From contig QKWP01000410.1 of assembly GCA_003550325.1 (NCBI GenBank), positions 1 through 64,000 of the forward strand: DNA of 64,000 nucleotides, given 5' to 3'. A program made the position numbers and the translations under genes. Positions 12,144 through 23,782 of this stretch are shown one piece after another. The DNA comes from Gigaspora rosea (Eukaryota; Glomeromycota; Glomeromycetes; Diversisporales; Gigasporaceae). Position 1 is the stretch's first letter, and each line of letters begins with the position of its first letter. The notes beneath the pieces were generated by a model. The model had not been told where the DNA came from and made no database searches. It saw nothing but the letters and a program-made list of their open reading frames with translations.

Positions 12144-12720
12144 TCACCACGCATTTTTTTGAAAACAGCTATGATATATATCATCAATATATAGCACACT
12201 AAAAGCTAAATACTGTACACCACGAAATTCCCTAATTTCAAAAGCATGACTTTCTAAGAAAATACACAATATCCTCGGCAATTTGCCCTTTATTGACAAT
12301 ATTGGTATTGTTGATACTAAAAATTGTATCAGATAGAGCAAATGTAGTAGTTATAACTTTCATGAATGCTTGAATATCTAATTGAAACATAGTAAAAATA
12401 ATGATTTTTAAAAATATTTTCAAAACATACTAGTGATTATGGTATCTTTTTTAGTATCGTTCCATTCTATTATTACCGAAATTAAGTATCACCCATTCAC
12501 CCCAGTTTTTTAATCTCAGATTAGCCAAATCATTCGAGATTAAAAAAATTGGGGTAGAGGGTGGTGCTTAATTTTGGAACTACGGATAATAATATCTGAT
12601 TGCGGTAATAATCATCTTCGTCATTTTTATTATGGTTCCCTTTTGCACTTTTAAACCATTGAATGATAATTCTTTGAGTTTCTTGTTTGAATCTGTTTAA
12701 TGAATCTAATAGGTCGACCT
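12144..12720 (-). pseudogene. fragment of an unrecognised gene, interrupted by a MITE
   Basis: The minus strand shows two coding-like blocks. About 12720-12595 reads KKVDLLDSLNRFKQETQRII and onward to NDEDDYYRNQ. About 12400-12200 reads IQAFMKVITTTFALSDTIF and onward to IAEDIVYFLRKSCF, where a stop or frame change occurs before further coding-like sequence. A hairpin MITE (12469-12593) separates them. No start codon or domain can be assigned, and the region is probably a relic. Confidence 0.35.
12469..12593. mobile_element. hairpin MITE, about 125 bp
   Basis: The left arm ATTATTACCG...ATCACCC...CACCCC...TTTTTTAATCTC and the right arm are inverted copies around a centre near 12531. The whole unit would fold into one stem. 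It separates two blocks of minus-strand coding-like sequence. Confidence 0.55.
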
Positions 12721-12823
12721 TTTTTCGCTAAAAAAAATTTTGACACGTTAAATTTTTTAACATATAATATTGCAAAACTGATCATATCGTCTCATATCGA
12801 TGTGAAATACTGATATATATAAT

Positions 12824-13012
12824 TGGGAAATTCTATTTTGACCTGAGTCAAAATGCCATCTTTGTATTTAGGTTAGTGCGGGCCGGAATTATGTTAATGA
12901 CAACCGGCTTTTATATTAAAAAACCCCGGCCGGCATTAACATAATTCTGGCCCGCACTAACCCTAAAATTCTTCTGGGGGTTATTTTTGACCCGGTCAAA
13001 ATATAATTTCCC
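12824..13012. mobile_element. 189-bp palindromic MITE with 8-bp target duplication
   Basis: The ends are GGGAAATTCTATTTTGACC and, read inward from the right, GGGAAATTATATTTTGACC. Inner arms around TTAGTGCGGGCC are also inverted. TATATAAT occurs on both sides (12816-12823 and 13013-13020). The AT-rich duplication could arise by chance, but its position is exact. The unit is noncoding. Confidence 0.65.
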
Positions 13013-13029
13013 TATATAATAACGATAAT

Positions 13030-14060
13030 ATCTGTCTTCAAAAAAAACAAATCGTGATTATTTTCAGAATAAATGACAGATACACAATCCAAACGATTAT
13101 TCGATTATTCGCAACAAGACTAATTTTGATTTGGCTGATAGTCAAGATAGTTTTATTAATAACAATTCCTTAAATGATTTATTAGAAGATAAAGTAAAAG
13201 ATGGAGCAAAATTTTTTCTGACTATAATATTCAGATACGCAAAAAAATACCGGAACAATTGAGGTAAGTATATCGATATCAGATAAAAAAGCAAGTGCTA
13301 ATAAACAACGCATAATTCATTCTCATGTAATTAAAAATAGCATTAGATCGTTATTTTTTAAACATATGATATAGTGATGATTTGATTATCAGAGATGTGC
13401 TCGGTATGTATTAAAGAGCATAATAAAAACGATAATGTACAAGGTCAATTTTAAATATTTTGGTAAAAGAAACTTCTCAAATATTTGGAGACCAAATACA
13501 GCAATAGCAACTAGCAACTATGATATCATTGCAAATAACATAATCTTTGCTTTCTGTTACAATTGCGTTAAAATAAAAAATAGGATATCCATTGAACCCT
13601 TCTTCATTTTAAAAAATGTGAACAATAATTGTCGCGGATCATAATGAAACGATTAAAATGAAATGTGGATTTCTATTTAACCCTCTAAACCCATTTGTTT
13701 AATATCTAACCCTAAAAAATGTGCCCCAAAAAATTTTATTTGTCAATACATATTTCATTTTCATGATCTCATTTTAATGTAATCGAGATCTATTCTTTCG
13801 GATCGACTTCAAGATTTTAAGCCGAGCCATTAAATGGCCCGACTTAGCAGTTTGGCCCGCGGCCAAGCTGCATCGCTACTATTAAAAAAAAAAAAATAAA
13901 CGTATAAAAGAATCCGGAATTCGGACTTTTATAGATACCCGATATCGATATCGATATCGATAACCACTAACATCTGTTCGATTTATACGCTGTTTGTTCA
14001 GATTTTTAAGGGGCAGAGTCTGGTAAATCGTAAATTTAACTATTTTTTTTTTTTTTAGCA
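13030..14060. other. intergenic stretch with small relics
   Basis: The block 13110-13210 on the plus strand translates as NFDLADSQDSFINNNSLNDL and onward, but has no start or extended frame, so it is a fragment at most. A (GATATC)n tract lies at about 13940-13962. The block around 13795-13880 is GC-richer with GCCGAGCC and GCCCGCGGCC words. No gene is supportable. Confidence 0.35.
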
Positions 14061-14063
14061 GTA

Positions 14064-15023
14064 ATGGTATATATATCTCCAATCTAAGCCGCGTTTCTGC
14101 TTTTGTTTAACATAGTTCTGTCTTCGGTTTCTTATTAGAGTTTCGAGGTATTGTCTTTCTTCAGAGGTTGTGTCTTTCGCCAGGGGTTTCACCTCCCGCC
14201 GGGGGGTTTCTTTCGTCAGGGGTTTCGCCTTTCACCGGGGGTTTCGCCTTTCATCAAGGGATTTCGTCTTTCGTCTTTCGCCGGCTTTAGGTCTCGTCTT
14301 TCACCATTCATGAAAATGGTTTCTCCTAATAATCACTACACCACCAAAAGCGAGGGGTAAGGTAAATTTAAAAGATTCGGTTGATACACGTATATTTTTT
14401 GTGCTTACCCGCTACACTATTTTGATCTAACAAAATTTCGTGTTTGGTAGAGTTACGATCAACTTTATTACACCAGAAGGCGATAAAAAGACAATAATTG
14501 CTAATAAAGGAGAAAGTATTATGGATATTTCGCATACTCATGACGATATTGAGCTTGAATGTAATTATCTTCGAATGACATTAGTTTTTTTGCCTATATA
14601 TTTTAAAATAAATCATCTTTTTTAATAGGCGCATGTGAAGGATCACTAGCTTGTTCTACGTGTCATGTGATTGTAGACCCAGAGTATTATAAAAAACTAG
14701 AAGAACCAACAGATGAAGAGAATGACATGTTGGATTTAGCATTTGGATTGACTGAAACGTGAGGATTCTCGAATTATTTATTTTTAGCTCCGTTTATTAT
14801 CTAACAATCAATTTGTTCAAATAACAAAATAGATCTCGTCTTGGATGTCAAATTGTTATGGAAAAAGATTTGGACGGTATAACAGTTACCATACCTTCAG
14901 CTACAAGGAATGTACAATTGAAAGGTAATAAATCTGATTTATTTTATGAATACATCCGTAAAGCGCAAATATTTATAAGACTAATGGAATATTTTATCTA
15001 ATATAGGATCGAAATTATCATAA
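14064..15023 (+). CDS. YAH1: mitochondrial-type [2Fe-2S] ferredoxin (adrenodoxin/Yah1 family)
   Basis: Adrenodoxin-type ferredoxins carry electrons in the mitochondrial matrix for iron-sulfur cluster assembly and heme or ubiquinone synthesis. The certain exons are 14451-14560, 14629-14758, 14833-14924 and 15007-15023, joined to an exon ending at 14356. They encode the ferredoxin fold with the cluster motif [13 protein letters not shown], then [15 protein letters not shown] and SRLGCQI, the fourth cysteine. The N-terminus is less certain. The reading frame extends upstream through a tandem-repeat region rich in Phe, Arg, Gly and Ser with almost no acidic residues, as expected of a mitochondrial presequence. 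A three-base exon ATG at 14064-14066 spliced to 14139 gives a 189-aa protein in frame. Starting at the downstream ATG (14310) would leave no presequence. It converges with NAA38. Confidence 0.85.
14151..14290 (+). repeat. GC-rich tandem repeat in the ferredoxin 5' coding region
   Basis: Units of roughly 24-27 bp, with the core TTTCGCCTTTCACCGGGGG and variants, are repeated about five times. In the ferredoxin frame they encode repeated [14 protein letters not shown] peptides, that is, Arg/Phe-rich blocks. Base composition is far higher in G+C than the surroundings. Confidence 0.7.
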
Positions 15024-15152
15024 TTTTAAACTTATATATATAAATAAAGTATTTATCACTTTTTAGATCAACAGTTTTTTATTACATTCAAAACATATTA
15101 TTTTGATATTTTTTATTAATTAGTGTATACTATAAAAAAGTCCGGATTAGAC

Positions 15153-15504
15153 TCAAGTATATTGAGGTGAAAGGTCTAAATCTTCAATCTCGGCCTTAAT
15201 AAGATGTTTCCCAGGGATCATAACTAGACCAACAAATCTTTTTTCACCTATAAAATATATAAAGCTTAATTAAAAGTTTTACGTTTTTGAAACAAATGAA
15301 TACATAGATCGTGTTTGAAAAAAAAATATTAAGGTTAAAAGAAAACTCACTAGAACGAAATTCTTCGGTCTGTGATAAAATGATATTTTTATATTTATCT
15401 ATGCACATAAAAGTTCCAATGAATATGCGACCATCGGAAGCAGTAATTTTAGCCTTTAAATTTAAATAAGAACGAAGTTGTTGAATTTTGGGTGTATCAA
15501 CCAT
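15153..15504 (-). CDS. NAA38: NatC auxiliary subunit NAA38, LSM-like (82 aa, 2 exons)
   Basis: NAA38 (LSMD1/Mak31) is the small Sm-fold subunit of the NatC N-terminal acetyltransferase. Exons 15504-15351 and 15247-15153 on the minus strand sum to 249 nt in frame. The first exon has the Sm1 pattern, KITASDGRIFIGTFMCIDKY followed by KNIILSQTEEF, matching the human [21 protein letters not shown] segment. The second carries RFVGLVMIPGKHLIKAEIED, matching the VPGHHIVSIEV Sm2-type end. The size is typical of the short fungal form. The start lies 209 bp from the divergent INTS13 start, suggesting a shared promoter. The 3' end lies 129 bp from the ferredoxin stop. Confidence 0.92.
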
Positions 15505-15713
15505 TGTAATTGTTGTAATTGACAGTTATGAATTTATTATCTGTTATTACGTACGTACGTACGTACGTACAGTACATCACAATACATTAACAGTTAAATA
15601 TATACCTACATCAAACACCAATGATTTATTGGCCAATGAAATATTCTTAACGTTAAATCCCTAAAATTTAGAATTAGCGTTAATTAACTGTTAAGAGAAT
15701 TAAAGTTTGCTAA
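15505..15713. promoter_or_regulatory. bidirectional intergenic promoter region with (GTAC)n
   Basis: This 209-bp gap lies between the divergent starts of NAA38 and INTS13. It contains a palindromic TACGTACGTACGTACGTAC tract at about 15548-15570. Promoter activity is inferred from position only. Confidence 0.5.
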
Positions 15714-18700
15714 ATGACATTTTGCGAACGTACAACGATTTTACTTGATTGTCACCCCGATACCCAATCTCCTTGCGTTCCGGAACTTGAAGATTCTCGT
15801 AAGTTCTATAGAAATGAAGAGCGATTCGAAACAGAAAATAATTTCACTACGATATTTATTTCGTAGTGGTACCACCTTGTCCTTTATGGTCATGTTTCGT
15901 AGAGGCGACGTTAGAGTATTGTCGTGTTGTATTCGATTTATTTGACACAGACAGTAATAGACGTCCTGTAAGTATATATTATTACTCCGATTTCCTCTAT
16001 GATCTGTATATATTTAACAATTCTGTTTTCCATTAGGTATCTGTTCACATCGCGGGCGTACCATTAGAACGCAGTATACTAAACACATGGCAAGATCAAA
16101 ATTTAAAACAGGTATAGACCCTATTTTAACGCGTAAATTTATTATTCTTTGATTAATTAGACTTTTTACATTCGCTGAAGATTGCCGACAATTTTACTGG
16201 TATATCACCAGCCTCTGTTTCACCTTCACCTGCGCGATTGTCGCACGCGTTAGAGAGCTCTTTAAAAGCTTTGAATCAGTCAGAATCCGATGAAAAATTT
16301 AACGCAAGATTCGTACTGATTCTAATGGGAAAAGGCGATGAGCGACAATTCGGGTATTTTTCAATTTATATAATTTATATAATTTATATTAAATTTTGGT
16401 ATGGTATTTGTCATTTTACGTGTAATATCCATTTTACTACACAAATTTCTATATGAAAGATATCAAGAAACTCGGAGCCATAAATTAATTGACATTCGGG
16501 ACGTGATCCGTGGCATTTTAGCACAATATGAAGATCTTTTTAAGGATAAATTTCGGTGAGTCTTTGTCATAATAGCAAGTGGATTTGGTTCACATTCAAT
16601 TAAAACTCTATTAAAATTTTTCTTATTCAATATATTAGGCATCTAAAACGTTGCCATTTTGATATTTTACGTGTATTACCATCTTACGAACCAATATCAG
16701 ATGATATCCCATGGACAAAGGTAATCGATAAAATGTTCAATTCTTAAATATAATTTTAAATAATGTATTAACAAGAATTTCTGATATAGATTCATGTGGA
16801 AAATTTAAGTACAGAGTTTTCTGCAACAGTTTATAATATTTTACCTGGTCGAAAATTTCTTACTCGCTCAATGCTACATTTGGTTCAACTACACCATCAT
16901 TTACACACGTTGAGATTGTTGGAAGTACCTATGAAGGTTAGATTTCTCTCGTTAAATAATATATTTGTTTACTTTATTCTTTTAAATTTAACAAAGTTTG
17001 ACAAATACTAATAAAAAAAATCATATTTTTAAAGAAAAGTGACAATACAAAAACAACATATGAAATAGAATTGCTTTATCAAGCAAATAACCATAAGCTT
17101 GGTAATATTTCTGTTACAACAGAGCATTCATCAAGACCACGATTATTTGAGCCAGGCTATTTTAAAGATCGACAAACCGTTGTCAAATGGGTTAAGCAGA
17201 AGCTTTATAGCCTAGGTGAGCTTCATAATAACGTCATCTGACTATCATTACTATCCTAATCATTTATGAATTAAATAGAAGGAACGGTTACTCGTTGTTC
17301 TCATATGGTTACGCCTATAGACGTGAGTAAAATTTTGATACATTGGAAAAGTAGTACGTTTCTATACACTAATAAAAAAAAAAAAATTTTTTTTTTTTTT
17401 TTTAAAAAAAAAAGATATCGGTACCAACTCGGGTATTGATTACTAGCCTATCAAAAGGTGTGGATTTGACTTAATTACAACAAAGAAAAAGTATTAGGCA
17501 CTTAAATTCTTTTATAAATATATATTTCGTCCAGGCGCAATTTATGCTTTAACAGATCCCTCGTTATCTAATAATCAGTCTACGGCTCGGAATGAAAATT
17601 CGCCGCCAATAAAACCGCTTTTCTCACATATTTTGATATTTCGTGAAAGTAAGAATTAACGCGTTTATTTATTTTTAATCGTATGAAATGTTTATAACTT
17701 TATTATATATTATCATTATTATGTAAAGGCGCATTGTATGTTCACTGCCAACACATCAATCATGGGAAAAATGCTCATCTTCTCGACGTTATCAATTTTG
17801 AAGCACCTCCTCAACTTGTGACTTCGCCTAAATTAGATATCTCGATGCATTCTCAGGTAATAATCTTTACATCAATGACTTTGGTGTTCATCTTTTTATC
17901 TATGAATTATATATTTGTCGGACAATTATTTAATTTTATTTTCTCTTCAAGTTCTTTGAACCTTTTATTATTAAACCAAATTTGGTTTTGGCTAATCGAA
18001 GGCCTATAAGTAAAACTATTAAAGTATCAGGTTATGAAGTTGAAAGCACACAAAATTTGGATATTGAAACTAGATGGCTTAAAACTGCATTGAGTTCGAA
18101 TAATGACATAATACTCAAATTGCAGAGTAGTTTGTCTGAAGGGGTGCGTTATTTGGTTATTTTCTTTTACTAAATTGTGACTAATATCTCTCTATTTATT
18201 GCTTAATGTTAAACAGGGTAACCTTGTCCATGGTATATTAACCGAATTAAAAAACCTTCTTTGCGTTGAGACACCGCCTGATGATTATACCAAAATTGCA
18301 AACAATGTATGCATGTAAAAATTTCAAATTCTGATATTTTTGTCTACTTCATGTTGATATTAATATTTAAATTTGATCGGTAATAGATACTGGATAGATT
18401 ATTTGCATTAGGAAGGGGCTCTGACTCATTTCCAAAGTACTATATATGTTTTTTTTTCACTATTGCTAATAATATCGAGTTAAATAATTCAATTTCATTT
18501 TAGTCAAAAGAATGCGGTCGCGCTATTGAAGTTAATCCCTGAAATTTCAGAAGCCTTTCAATCCACGTCTCCGGAACACGCCGAGGTTATTATTTATTAT
18601 ACATAAGGGAAAGGGTATTGTAACGAATCATGATATCTCGTGATTCCGTTATTCTGTTATTCCGTGATTCCGTGGTCAGAACTGAAAAAAAAAAATCATA

Positions 18701-19857
18701 TCATTCGATTCCCCTAGGTGAAAGAATCTAATGATAAAAAATTTTTTTCAATTATGATCGCGGGATCATGAGATATTAAAATGACATTTATTTCTTGATA
18801 ATATCTCATGATTTCGTGATCCAAAACGAACGATTCTTATACCGATCTGTGATGGAGAAATCAGTTGGTCTAAGAATAAATTCGGATTACGAGTTATGAT
18901 ATATTTTCGTTTAAATATTAAAGTATGTAAGATCGAGATATCTTGTGACCCTGTGACCAGAATCCGGTGATTCTTATATCTTTCGATTCCTCTTTCGATG
19001 AGAAAATCGATTATAAATTCAGTTAAATATGGTTATTAAGTCAAGAGATATCATGATTTCACATAATACATACTAAAAGCTAAAACTCTCTTTTTTTTTC
19101 GTATTGAAATATTTATGATGAACGATTTTCGTATCATTCGATTTAAATATATAGGTCACGTCAAATAATTGAAATCAATTCGTCATAATATCCCTTTCTA
19201 CCTTATATGGATTTCGTGCATATTAGTGCTGTCATTATTTAAGTTGCATCATTAATTAAACATTTTATAATTTTATAGATACACGAGATTATGACTGGAC
19301 GTGTAAGACCTGATGGTACGGAAAACAAGCCGTTACCTATAATACAATCATCCGATTTACAAAACACTTCCAGCAATTTGACGACGGACATAATATTAAA
19401 TCCAAAAGAGGAAACTAAAGAGACACAAGTTGCATGGAAGCAATTAGATCAATACAGTTCGATGACATACAAAGAACAGCAAGACATGGATGGGCCAGAG
19501 GCTACTGTCTTATCTCAACCAATCTCCATGAGAGCTCGTGGGCAGCATTATCGTGTAAGAGGTGGTTATGGTGGGCGTCGCCCTCAACGCGGGTTTTCGG
19601 ATTTCGGTAGATCCCAGACACCGGATTTTGATGATAATCGTAATAGTGGACCTATACCATATCTACAATACAATGTTCCAAACATCTTTGGAATTAAAAA
19701 AGAACAGGAAAAATATATGAGCCGGTTAGGCAAATCTAATTCGTTATTATATCAATATTGGATCGGCAAAAGGAATGCTAGAGAGTCTAGAGGGATTAAA
19801 CGTAAAGATTTCGATGGACAATTACCAATTGAGCCGGATGAAAAGCTTGAACAATAA
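15714..19857 (+). CDS. INTS13: Integrator complex subunit 13 / Asunder homologue (about 753 aa, 17 exons)
   Basis: INTS13 is part of the Integrator complex, which cleaves and terminates nascent RNA polymerase II transcripts; in animals it acts in a module with INTS10/14. Exons run 15714-15798, 15867-15967, 16037-16111, 16181-16353, 16460-16555, 16639-16720, 16790-16936, 17035-17215, 17279-17322, 17415-17457, 17535-17648, 17729-17856, 17952-18143, 18217-18306, 18387-18436, 18504-18585 and 19279-19857. They total 2262 nt in frame. Matches to the animal protein are seen in order: a VWA-like N-terminus (TILLDCHP, then WSCFVEATLEYCRVVFDLF), VPMKKSDNTKTTYEIELLYQ, and VKWVKQKLY followed by TRCSHMVTPIDISVPTR. 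A basic RGG-like segment (GQHYRVRGGYGGRRPQRGF) precedes a C-terminal EKYMSRLGKSNSLLYQYW. That end corresponds to the animal motif that contacts the cleavage module. The exon 15 donor (GTACTA) is weak. Confidence 0.88.
18608..19205. repeat. degenerate foldback repeat filling INTS13 intron 16
   Basis: The intron of about 690 bp is the longest in the gene. It is filled with words such as ATATCTCGTGATTCCG and CTCATGATTTCGTGATCC in both orientations. Its ends GAAAGGGTATTGTAACGAAT and, inverted, GAAAGGGATATTATGACGAAT are symmetric, which suggests an old MITE insertion. Confidence 0.5.
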
Positions 19858-20258
19858 TTAATCTTTATTTAGCAATATTTATAAAATGACTAATATAGTA
19901 CTCAATCTTTTGTACATAATAAAAACTTATCGAATAGAGTAGAACAAGTCGATTAACATTCTTAACTTTACGTTCCTGAGGATATCTAGGTCACCGATCC
20001 AAACTAACTATATTTCATTTCGTATACGTACTATGAGTCACCGTCATTGTGTTAATATATAATATTGTGAGTCACATTATGACTCAACTTCTACGTAGTA
20101 CCACAAATTGATGGATTATGTAATAAAAAAATTTTAATGATGATTGAATTTAATTGGCCGATATCTTTTAAATTAGTAGATGTCGTTATCGATATAAAAT
20201 GTATCGATTTCAATATTCAATTTTAAAAAAAGCCCTGTCATAAACAAGAAAAAAAAAA

Positions 20259-22471
20259 ATGTTTGCTAAAAACTTTTCCATTTATCGTTCGATTGTTTCG
20301 AACCAATTTGTTAATTTGTCCGTGAAAAAACCCGTTGTTAAAAGTCATCGGTCGATACCATTCCCGTTGTTTTTACAGAGTCGTTATTATGCTAAGCCAG
20401 GGTCACAAGACAAAGATAAATTGATAATTTTTGATACATCTTTACGCGACGGTGAGCAGGTAATTTGTCGAGAAGACTATTAATAAAATTATCATCGATT
20501 CTATTATCCTGACTCGCTTGAAGTCTTATTAATTGTGTTATTAAAAACCTTAGTCACCTGGCGTAACCTTTACGGCGGAAGAGAAACTTGACATTGCGCG
20601 ACATCTTTCAAATCTTGGAGTTGACGTGATTGAAGCTGGTTTTCCAATTGCTTCACAGGGTGACTTTGACGCGGTTGCGCGCATTGCAAAGGAGGTTGGT
20701 CCTCTTATGCATGGTCGAGAAAAAATTGGCAAGCCCATGGTTAGTAATTTTGATATACTTTATAATTGAAATGAAATGTGCAAAATGATATGAACTATTA
20801 ACATTTCTTGTTAAATTAGAGAATTGCTGGTCTCGCTCGTGCCACTAACAAAGACATTAAACGTTGCTATGAAGCAGTATCTTTGGCGCCGTTGCATCGA
20901 ATTCACACTTTCCTTGCTACATCGGATATACATCTTAATTATAAACTGAAGATAAGTCGTAATGAATGTATTGAACGTGCTGCTTCAGCAGTTGCATATG
21001 CAAAAAGTCTTTGTGATGATGTAGAATTCAGTTCTGAAGATTCTGGAAGAAGTGATAGAGACTTTTTATGTCAAGTTTTGGGAAAAGTTATTGAGGCTGG
21101 AGCAACTACCTTAAACATTCCAGATACAGTTGGTTACACTAGTCCTGAAGAATATGGTGCATTAATCAAATATTTAACTGAAAATACACCTGGAAGTCAC
21201 AAAGTAATTAATTCCTTTTTTTTTTTTTTTTTTTTTTTAAAAAAAAATAATCAAGTATACGAGTTTTTTTTTTTTGTTCATCAATTTAGGTAATTTGGTC
21301 TACGCATTGCCATAATGATTTGGGTCTTGCTACTGCTAATACGTTGTCCGGAATTACCAATGGCGCTAGACAGGTGGAGGTGACTATTAATGGTATTGGT
21401 GAACGTGCTGGTAATTTCATTATAACCTACATATAATATTGATATACGATTGTCACGTGATAAAATAGACGCGTAATTTATTTATATTAATAATTTTAAT
21501 TTTTAGGTAATACATCCCTTGAAGAAGTTGTAATGAATATCCATACTCATCCATCTTCATATCCGGTCTATCACACCATAAATACCCCACTTATTTACCG
21601 TACATCCACTCTAGTCTCGTCTCTTTCTGGAATGGTGGTACAACCAAATAAGGCAATTGTGGGTGTTAACGCATTCCTTCATGAATCTGGTATTCATCAA
21701 GATGGTGTGCTGAAACATAAGCAAACATATGAAATAATTCGTCCTGAAGATGTGGGCGTTTTCAATGTGAATTTGGTGTTGGGTAAACTTTCAGGACGCA
21801 ATGCTTTTCGCTCCCGTCTTGAACAACTTGGTTATTTTGATATGAATGAAGATGATTTCAACAAAGCCTTCGACCGATTCAAGGCTTTGGCAGATGCTAA
21901 AAAGCGCGTCACGGATCATGATCTTCTAGCTTTGATATCAGATCAAATTTCTTCTGGACGTGGGCGATTCGATTTGCAAACAATTCAGGTTGTTTCTGGA
22001 ACTCGTGATATGGTCACCGCTACAGCCAAAATGATTGATTCATCTCAAAACAAAGAACTCATTGCTGCAGCTGTAGGACAAAATGGTCCTATAATGGCAG
22101 TATTTGGTGCCATTCAACAATTGGTACATCGTAAAATCCGCTTGTTAGATTATGAAGTTCGTGCAGTTTCTGAAGGGATGGATGCTTTAGGAAAAGTTGT
22201 CGTAAAAATTACGGAAGATGTTGATTATTCAAGTGCTGAAACTGATTTAGATCCAGAAAAACTTGTTATTGATCGTGCAGTTAAGCCCGTGATTGACTCA
22301 AGTGGGAAGACAAAATTAACAAAGAGCGTGTATCATGGTCATGGTACAGATGTTGATATTGTAATGGCTAGCGCGAAAGCTTATGTAAACGCAATCAATA
22401 GACTGTTTCAAAGCGAGATCAATGAAACATCTCGAAGAAGTTCCTTGGAAGAAAGAGTTGCAAATATATAA
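20259..22471 (+). CDS. leuA: 2-isopropylmalate synthase, bacterial/plant-type (618 aa, 5 exons)
   Basis: The enzyme condenses acetyl-CoA with 2-oxoisovalerate, the first committed step of leucine synthesis. Exons 20259-20459, 20554-20739, 20820-21203, 21290-21410 and 21507-22471 sum to 1857 nt in frame. The N-terminus ([17 protein letters not shown], basic and Ser-rich, then RYYAKP) looks like a mitochondrial presequence. The DRE-TIM barrel begins [15 protein letters not shown] with the metal-binding Asp, and the [13 protein letters not shown] motif supplies the metal-binding His pair. [14 protein letters not shown] and [13 protein letters not shown] follow. The C-terminal LeuA regulatory domain ends [31 protein letters not shown] marks it as the bacterial/plant/cyanobacterial type rather than the yeast Leu4 type (DLRDGNQ), from memory. 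Other DRE-TIM enzymes are unlikely given the C-terminal domain. Confidence 0.92.
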
Positions 22472-23782
22472 TAATTTTAAAAATTATTGATCAATTGATT
22501 TATTCAAAAATTCTACTTTTTTTCTATTATAACGCGCAAGTAACACAAAAAATCAAGATTAAACCGGTATTTTATTCGAGAATATTAAAAGTAAAAATTA
22601 ATATATCTTATATAAAAAAATTTATAATTTTAGTACATTCGTTATTTCAAATTTAAATGTAACTTTTTTGTATTCTATATATTTTATAAGTGAAAACGGA
22701 ATTTAAGGAGGTTGGAATGTTCTTAATTTAGCATAGGTTAAAGTTAGTAGGGGTATACGTATTGATATAGGCTTACTGTATGTAAAATGATTCTTAGTTT
22801 ATATACGTATGTACGTTTTTAAATTTAGAACCTATTACTGTATAATTTTTGATTAATGAAATCTGTGTTAATGCTAATTTACACTAGATGGCTAGACCCT
22901 CGATTTTTAATTAACATTGATTAAGATTACGTACGTACGTAGCATGCATAAAATTTTGGATACCTGAATTGTGGTATTTGATTGGACAAAATCACGAAAC
23001 CACCAAATCTTTGGCTAGTAATCGAAATAACGAATTTTTTATTATTAATAACAAATAGTGTTTGTAGTCGACAATGATTTATCGACTCGACTAAGTCAAT
23101 ATTTAAAAGTCGGCTAAGTCAAAGTCGATCACCCTTAAATTGTGCCTTCAGATATTTTTTTCTCAACCTTGCTCGCATTTTATGTTCGTTGACTTTCTAT
23201 TCAGAATTTTTCAGATCTTACTACGATTCCTATTTTAAAATTTCTTTTTTTTTAATTCCATAATTTTTCTCTTTTTATGTACTAAGAGGGGAAATCTAGA
23301 CCTAAATTTGATTGGTTACTGTAATTCAATAATTTTTAATATAAAATCGACTAAGTCGATCTTTTGAAAAATAAAATTGACAAACACTATTACAGTATTA
23401 GCAAAAAGATCAGATCAACTGGTAAGTAAAATCGAATTCTTTATTTATTATTATTAATGATAAGAAAGTAACGTTTAGATATGTATATTATGATCATCAT
23501 GCGTTTTGTCTGATGATGCATAGATAAAGTTTAGTATTCTGCAGTTCTCGTCGTACAAACAACGAAATATAACGATAACTTGTATTCCTTCTAACTTTCT
23601 TTTTCTTTTACCTCACAAACAACCTTCTATCCTTTTCAACCGTTCATTTGAAACTCCTTTGTTGTTGGCTATTCCCACTTATACATTCATTCCTTCGCAT
23701 CTTGCAGTTCCTAAAAAAAGGAGGGTTTCATTATCTTTTTACTTACGGTTAAAAGAACTAGTTAATAGAGGTTATATAAATT
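22472..23782. other. intergenic region, no gene seen
   Basis: No coding exon is supportable. A GTACGTACGTA tract followed by GCATGC lies at 22928-22947. The 120 bp before the next start are C/T-rich (CTTTCTTTTTCTTTTACC and similar), as in many fungal promoters. CGACTAAGTCGA-like palindromic words occur at 23070-23130 and 23345-23365. Confidence 0.4.

Noticed and set aside
13882..14082. 66-codon minus-strand ORF with a YRYRYR repeat
   Set aside because: It runs through a (GATATC)n tract and poly-T; low-complexity translation only.
15745..15945. ORF that could be an alternative second exon of INTS13
   Set aside because: It uses the intron and the wrong frame. Splicing 15798 to 15867 gives the frame that matches animal INTS13 (LWSCFVEATLEYC).
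20550..20738. 62-codon minus-strand ORF
   Set aside because: Antisense shadow of the isopropylmalate synthase exon.
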